Of a stretch of DNA of 8,676 bases, positions 5,141 to 8,676 are shown piece by piece. Position 1 is the stretch's first letter; each line of letters begins with the position of its first letter. Position numbers and translations under genes: made by a program. This DNA comes from Akkermansiaceae bacterium UBA1315 (GTDB lineage: Bacteria; Verrucomicrobiota; Verrucomicrobiia; Verrucomicrobiales; Akkermansiaceae): assembly GCA_002307065.1 (NCBI GenBank), contig DBTN01000032.1:1-8676 (forward strand), given 5' to 3'. Under the pieces are notes generated by a model. It ran no database searches. It saw nothing but the letters and a program-made list of their open reading frames with translations, and was not told the origin of the DNA.

Positions 5141-7885
5141 TCATGACTGGTCACGCGGTGGACACTTCCAGATCAATCGCACCGCATCCAAACGCACCCG
5201 GGCCTCCGTGATCACTTTTTCGAGTTCACCTTCCCGTTGCTGCAAGGCTGAAACTTCTTCTGGCTTCACGTGATCGTTCAACGCCGCCAGATCCTTCAAT
5301 CGGTCGATCTCCGCTTTCAGTTGCTTGCGCATCGCCGTCATCCCTTCAGCGATCACGTCTTTGCTTTTTTCAACCGCAATCTGCTTCACCCGATCCAACA
5401 GGGCCGGAAGAATCTTACGCCTCACCGATTCGTTTTTCAGCAAACCGCGCGGATCTTCCGTTCGGAGACTCGCTGTCGCAAAGGCGATGTCGTCCGTAAT
5501 ATCTGCTCCCGAATGATCGACCAAAATCCGAACCGGTGTCTGCGGCAAAAACCGTTCCACATGCAAATAAGCCGGCGCGATACTCTCCACCACTACCCAG
5601 GCTTCTAACAACAACCGCTTTTCCGTTTTTGACTCCCACACCGCGAACGATGCGTTTCCCGCTTCCGAGCCTAACAGAAGATCCAGAGCGCCACGAACCA
5701 TCGGATGATCCCAGGTCAAAAATGCCTCCTGCTCGCGCTCCAGCGCCCGGTTGCGATCGAGCGTCACCGTCATGCCATCGACCGGCAGAGCCGGAAATGC
5801 ATCCGACTTCAGATTTCCCGGAAGCAGAAAATAACGCCGCTTACTCAGCTCCTCGATATGCAATCCAGCCTGTTCGAAAAGCCGTAACAAAAAATCTTCA
5901 AACTCCGCGTCTTCATCCCATTCGCGGATTTTTGCCACCAACCATCCGGAGCGATCCGAGCGGTGCGAACTTCTTTCTAACAGCCGCTCCTGCCCACGCG
6001 CCAAACGGTCGGAGATCCGCGCGCGAATTTCCAAAGTTCTCGCAATCAGTTTTTGGTAATCCTCGCCATCACCCGTCTGAGCATCCGCCAGATCTTCGGA
6101 AACCTCCTTCTGGATTTCAGCAGCCCCCGACGGACTTTCGCGAAACGCGTCCATCCCCTCCTCCAGCCATTTTGCGACGACCGCCTCATCCGTCCCTGTC
6201 ATAAAAGGCACATGGATCTGAATCGTCCCGCGCTGACCGATCCGATCCAGCCGCCCGATCCGTTGTTCTAACAGATCCACATCCTCCGGCAGATCGAACA
6301 AAACCAGATGACGCGCAAACTGAAAATTCCGCCCCTCACTGCCGATCTCCGAACACACCAAAAATCGTGCGCCCTCTTCCTCCGCGAAAAACGCCGCGTT
6401 CCGATCGCGTTGCAATAGCGTCAGATCTTCATGAAACAGTGCTCCGACCAAACCGGTCGAGTCCCGCAGCGATTCCAAAATCTCCTCCGCCCACTCGCGA
6501 GTTTTTGCGATGATCAAAACCTTTTCCCCGACGTCGAGGTCGCTGAAAAAACCGGTCAGCCATTCCAGTTTCGCCGACCGCTCGTTTTCACCCTCCAACG
6601 GAACCAGATGGGCTTCGCGTTTGGGAAATCCGCCCAGTTTTTTGCGGGTATTCCGGAACATCACCCGCCCGATCCCGAAGCTATCTAACAGATCTCCCAC
6701 CAGTTTTTCCCGTGCGCCGGCCTGGCCCGCTTTCAGATTGTCCAGCGAGTGGGACAGTCGCTTGCGACCCGCGACCAATTGCACCAATCGTTCATCCGGT
6801 TCGTCACCCGCCGCCAACGATTCCACGACATCCGCGACGATTTCATATCGCAAGGTTTCGTCATGATATTTTTCAACATCCGAATACCGCTCCGGATCTA
6901 ACAACTGAAGGCGCGCGAAATGCCCGGCAGCTCCGAGTTGTTGTGGCGTCGCCGTCAAAAGCAACAGCCCGTCCGTCTTTTCGGCCAACCGTCGCACCAC
7001 TTCGTAAGCCGCACCCGGATTTCCAGGTGACCATTCCAAATGATGCGCCTCGTCCACGACCAACACGTCCCAACCGGCATCCTCCGCTTGTTTCGCACGT
7101 CGTTCATCATTGGCTAAAAAATCGACCGCCGCGATGATCCATTGACTTTCCAAAAAGGGATTCGCCTCGGGATCACCTTCCTCCACCGCCTCGCAGCGCT
7201 CTTCGTCATAAAGATCGAAGGACAGTTGAAAGCGCCTCAACAGCTCGACGAACCATTGATGAATCAGCGGCTCCGGCACCAAAATCAGCACGCGCTCTGC
7301 CCGACCGGTTAACAACAACCGCTGGACGATCAAACAGGCTTCGATCGTTTTTCCCAATCCGACTTCATCCGCCAGCAAGACGCGCGGCCTCATCCGTCCC
7401 GAGACTTCGTCTGCGATGAAAAGCTGATGCGGGATCAAATCCACCCGCGCGCCGGCCATTCCACGGATGGGAGATTTCCGCATTTCCGCCCGCCGCCGCA
7501 ATGCTTCCCCTCGCAGTTCGAAATCTTTCGATGCGTCGACCTTCCCTCCAAACAACCGGTCCTCGGGTTTGCTGAAGCTGATCGAATCCGACAGCTCTTC
7601 CTCTCGAACCTCGCCGTCATCGGTCAGGTAAACGATCAAACCGTCTCGCTCGTCGGCGGATTCGATCGTTCTTTCCAACCCGCTCTGGGTCGAAATTTTG
7701 TCTCCGGGCGAAAATTTCACCCTTCGCAGAGGCGCGGATTCCAACGCGTAGATCCGCTTTTCCCCGGCCGCCCGAAAAACGATTTCAACTCGTCCGTCTC
7801 CGCCGCGCACGATCGTGCCCAGTCCGAGTTCCGGCTCGCTATCACTCACCCAGCGCTGTCCGCGCATCCATGTATTGTTTGCCAT
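5141..7885 (-). CDS. rapA: RNA polymerase-associated Swi2/Snf2 ATPase RapA
   Basis: This 914-residue protein aligns end to end with E. coli RapA (968 residues), a DNA-translocating ATPase that binds RNA polymerase and promotes its recycling after termination. The N-terminal Tudor-like domains start with GQRWVSDSEPELGLGTIV (9-26) and VKFSPGD. The ATPase core carries motif I ADEVGLGKT (172-180), motif II DEAH (278-281), motif III TATP (311-314), the RapA-typical RNTRKKLGGFPKRE (411-424), motif V GSEGRNFQFA (515-524) and motif VI QRIGRLDRIGQ (541-551). The C-terminal RapA domain includes TWDHPMVRGALDLLLGSEAG (724-743), RFLPQTPVRILVD and the tail ARVRLDAVRLI (895-905), which closely echoes E. coli. 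All catalytic residues are present, so it should be active. The segment between FPKRE and EWL is about 40 residues shorter than I recall for E. coli. It starts at 7885 without a good Shine-Dalgarno sequence; Met7 is an alternative. It appears monocistronic and is divergent from the ABC1-like gene. Confidence 0.96.
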   Translation of the reverse strand: MANNTWMRGQRWVSDSEPELGLGTIVRGGDGRVEIVFRAAGEKRIYALESAPLRRVKFSPGDKISTQSGLERTIESADERDGLIVYLTDDGEVREEELSDSISFSKPEDRLFGGKVDASKDFELRGEALRRRAEMRKSPIRGMAGARVDLIPHQLFIADEVSGRMRPRVLLADEVGLGKTIEACLIVQRLLLTGRAERVLILVPEPLIHQWFVELLRRFQLSFDLYDEERCEAVEEGDPEANPFLESQWIIAAVDFLANDERRAKQAEDAGWDVLVVDEAHHLEWSPGNPGAAYEVVRRLAEKTDGLLLLTATPQQLGAAGHFARLQLLDPERYSDVEKYHDETLRYEIVADVVESLAAGDEPDERLVQLVAGRKRLSHSLDNLKAGQAGAREKLVGDLLDSFGIGRVMFRNTRKKLGGFPKREAHLVPLEGENERSAKLEWLTGFFSDLDVGEKVLIIAKTREWAEEILESLRDSTGLVGALFHEDLTLLQRDRNAAFFAEEEGARFLVCSEIGSEGRNFQFARHLVLFDLPEDVDLLEQRIGRLDRIGQRGTIQIHVPFMTGTDEAVVAKWLEEGMDAFRESPSGAAEIQKEVSEDLADAQTGDGEDYQKLIARTLEIRARISDRLARGQERLLERSSHRSDRSGWLVAKIREWDEDAEFEDFLLRLFEQAGLHIEELSKRRYFLLPGNLKSDAFPALPVDGMTVTLDRNRALEREQEAFLTWDHPMVRGALDLLLGSEAGNASFAVWESKTEKRLLLEAWVVVESIAPAYLHVERFLPQTPVRILVDHSGADITDDIAFATASLRTEDPRGLLKNESVRRKILPALLDRVKQIAVEKSKDVIAEGMTAMRKQLKAEIDRLKDLAALNDHVKPEEVSALQQREGELEKVITEARVRLDAVRLIWKCPPRDQS

Positions 7886-8142
7886 TAAGAATCGGCCAGC
7901 ACCCTAAGGCCCTGACCTCCCAGCGCAAGACCGGGCATCTTGAGAACCAGTTGCAGAACGCCATAACGCCCTCCAGACGCAACGCATTTTGCAGCCAAAA
8001 ATCCTCGAAAAACCCTTTAACTCCCGCAAAACAACCCCACAAGTCATTCACAATCAGAGCGAGTTTCCGCAACAATCGCCCATGGCACAACACCTGCAAA
8101 ACGGATTTGGACCTTTTATTCAACCAATCACCTTTTCCGAAC
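7886..8142. other. Divergent intergenic region between rapA and the ABC1-like gene
   Basis: This stretch should hold the promoter of rapA (minus) and of the ABC1-like gene (plus). It contains no recognisable gene. The reading frame of the ABC1-like gene happens to stay open across all of it, back to an ATG at 7870, but the encoded residues look non-coding (Lys/Asn/Gln/Pro-rich) and match nothing in the family. An out-of-frame ATG at 8082 opens a 60-codon frame, also without family resemblance. No terminator hairpin is obvious. Confidence 0.45.
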
Positions 8143-8676
8143 GTGCAAACGGCTTCCAACCTCGTCAAACGCCACAAGGACATCACGCTCCTGTTCTTGA
8201 AGCACGCCCAGCCCACCGCGATTCCAGCAGACCACGGAAATTCGGCCAATTGCCCGCAGGCTGAGGAGCTCGCAAGCGATCTGGAGCACCTCGGCCCGAC
8301 CTTCACGCGCGTCGCTCAGCTTTTTCTCGGACGCCCGGATTTGCTGCCAGAAAACTATCTGAATGCGCTCACCCATCTCCGAGATCATCGGATGCCGGAC
8401 GATTATGCTGAGGCGGAGGCTTTTGAGAACATCGAGAACATCGTCGAAGACGAGCTCGGAAAAAAACTGGCCCGTATCTTTCGCACCTTTGATCCAGAGC
8501 CTTACGCATTTGTCGGGATCAGCCAACTTCATCGCGCCACGTTACCTGATGGAAAAGAAGTTACCGTCAAGATTCAGCGTCCCAAATTGCGCCAGCAAAG
8601 GGTTAAGGACCTCGACAGTCTGGCGGAAATCGGCGGGTTTCTCGATCAAAATACCTCTCTCGGTCAGCGCTATCAA
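8143..8676 (+). CDS. Divergent ABC1/UbiB-type kinase-like protein (5' part, runs off the window)
   Basis: An open frame runs to the right edge with a clear ABC1/UbiB/ADCK N-terminal pattern. It reads NLVKRHKDITLLFLKH, EELASDLEHLGPTFTRVAQL, GRPDLLPENYLNAL, then NIVEDELGKKLARIFRTFDPEP, GISQLHRATLPDGKEVTVKIQRP and KDLDSLAEIGGFLDQNTSLG. Family members are atypical protein-kinase-like ATPases linked to quinone or lipid metabolism, often with membrane-spanning C-termini; that end lies outside the window. The ATP-binding Lys (VTVK) is kept. However, the diagnostic KxGQ motif reads RVAQ, and the Ala-rich loop usually written AAASIGQ reads YAFVGISQ. It may therefore be a specialised or decaying member. 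The start is uncertain: GTG 8143 is my choice because homology begins just after it, TTG 8107 is an alternative, and ATG 7870 would add a long unsupported leader. Confidence 0.75.
   Translation, partial: MQTASNLVKRHKDITLLFLKHAQPTAIPADHGNSANCPQAEELASDLEHLGPTFTRVAQLFLGRPDLLPENYLNALTHLRDHRMPDDYAEAEAFENIENIVEDELGKKLARIFRTFDPEPYAFVGISQLHRATLPDGKEVTVKIQRPKLRQQRVKDLDSLAEIGGFLDQNTSLGQRYQ

Noticed and set aside
5536..6204. 222-codon plus-strand open frame inside rapA
   Set aside because: Pro/Arg/Ser-rich low-complexity translation antisense to conserved RapA domains; a typical shadow in GC-rich DNA.
7870..8142. ATG at 7870 as the true start of the ABC1-like gene
   Set aside because: The frame is open but would overlap the 5' end of divergent rapA and add about 90 residues with no family similarity.
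7842..8532. Minus-strand open frames at the right end
   Set aside because: They lie opposite the ABC1-like frame, which has clear family pattern, and show no family resemblance of their own.
1..8676. CRISPR array, insertion sequence, tRNA or phage-like module
   Set aside because: No evenly spaced direct repeats, transposase motifs, terminal inverted repeats or cloverleaf sequences were seen on either strand.

Overview
The window looks like chromosomal DNA of a fairly GC-rich, probably Verrucomicrobiota/PVC-type bacterium. The assignment is tentative. It rests on the sigma factor / small membrane protein / Spy-like sensor gene set, on start codons that mostly lack a Shine-Dalgarno sequence, and on a general resemblance of the proteins. 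There are no rRNA or tRNA genes, no CRISPR array and no insertion sequence.

Layout: (1) 1-184 holds no recognisable gene. (2) 185-1223 (minus) is a heavily decayed aldo/keto reductase pseudogene. At least six frameshifts and two in-frame stops interrupt an otherwise well conserved protein. (3) 1348-3547 (plus) is a compact five-gene cluster: a small secreted protein built on VTGPNG-like repeats, a secreted Spy/CpxP-like protein, an ECF sigma factor, a 96-residue single-span membrane protein that is probably its anti-sigma factor, and a membrane-anchored Spy/CnrX-like sensor. The last three genes match the CnrH/CnrY/CnrX metal-sensing module in both size and type. I read the cluster as an envelope- or metal-stress regulon that makes its own periplasmic effectors. 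(4) 3544-4743 (minus) is a YbjJ-like MFS transporter whose stop codon overlaps that of the converging sensor gene. (5) 4816-4852 is a strong intrinsic terminator, preceded on the minus strand by a 46-residue membrane protein gene (4872-5012). (6) 5141-7885 (minus) encodes a full-length RapA-type Swi2/Snf2 ATPase that recycles RNA polymerase, with a shorter inter-lobe linker than E. coli RapA. (7) From about 8143 to the right edge (plus) lies the 5' part of a divergent ABC1/UbiB-type kinase-like gene. It has lost the family's KxGQ motif and its Ala-rich loop.

The most interesting item is the sigma/anti-sigma/sensor cluster with its repeat-protein head gene and a hairpin just before the sigma gene. 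Next come the unusual ABC1-like protein, the multiply broken reductase, and a codon-context oddity in rapA, where TTA leucine codons almost always follow another leucine.
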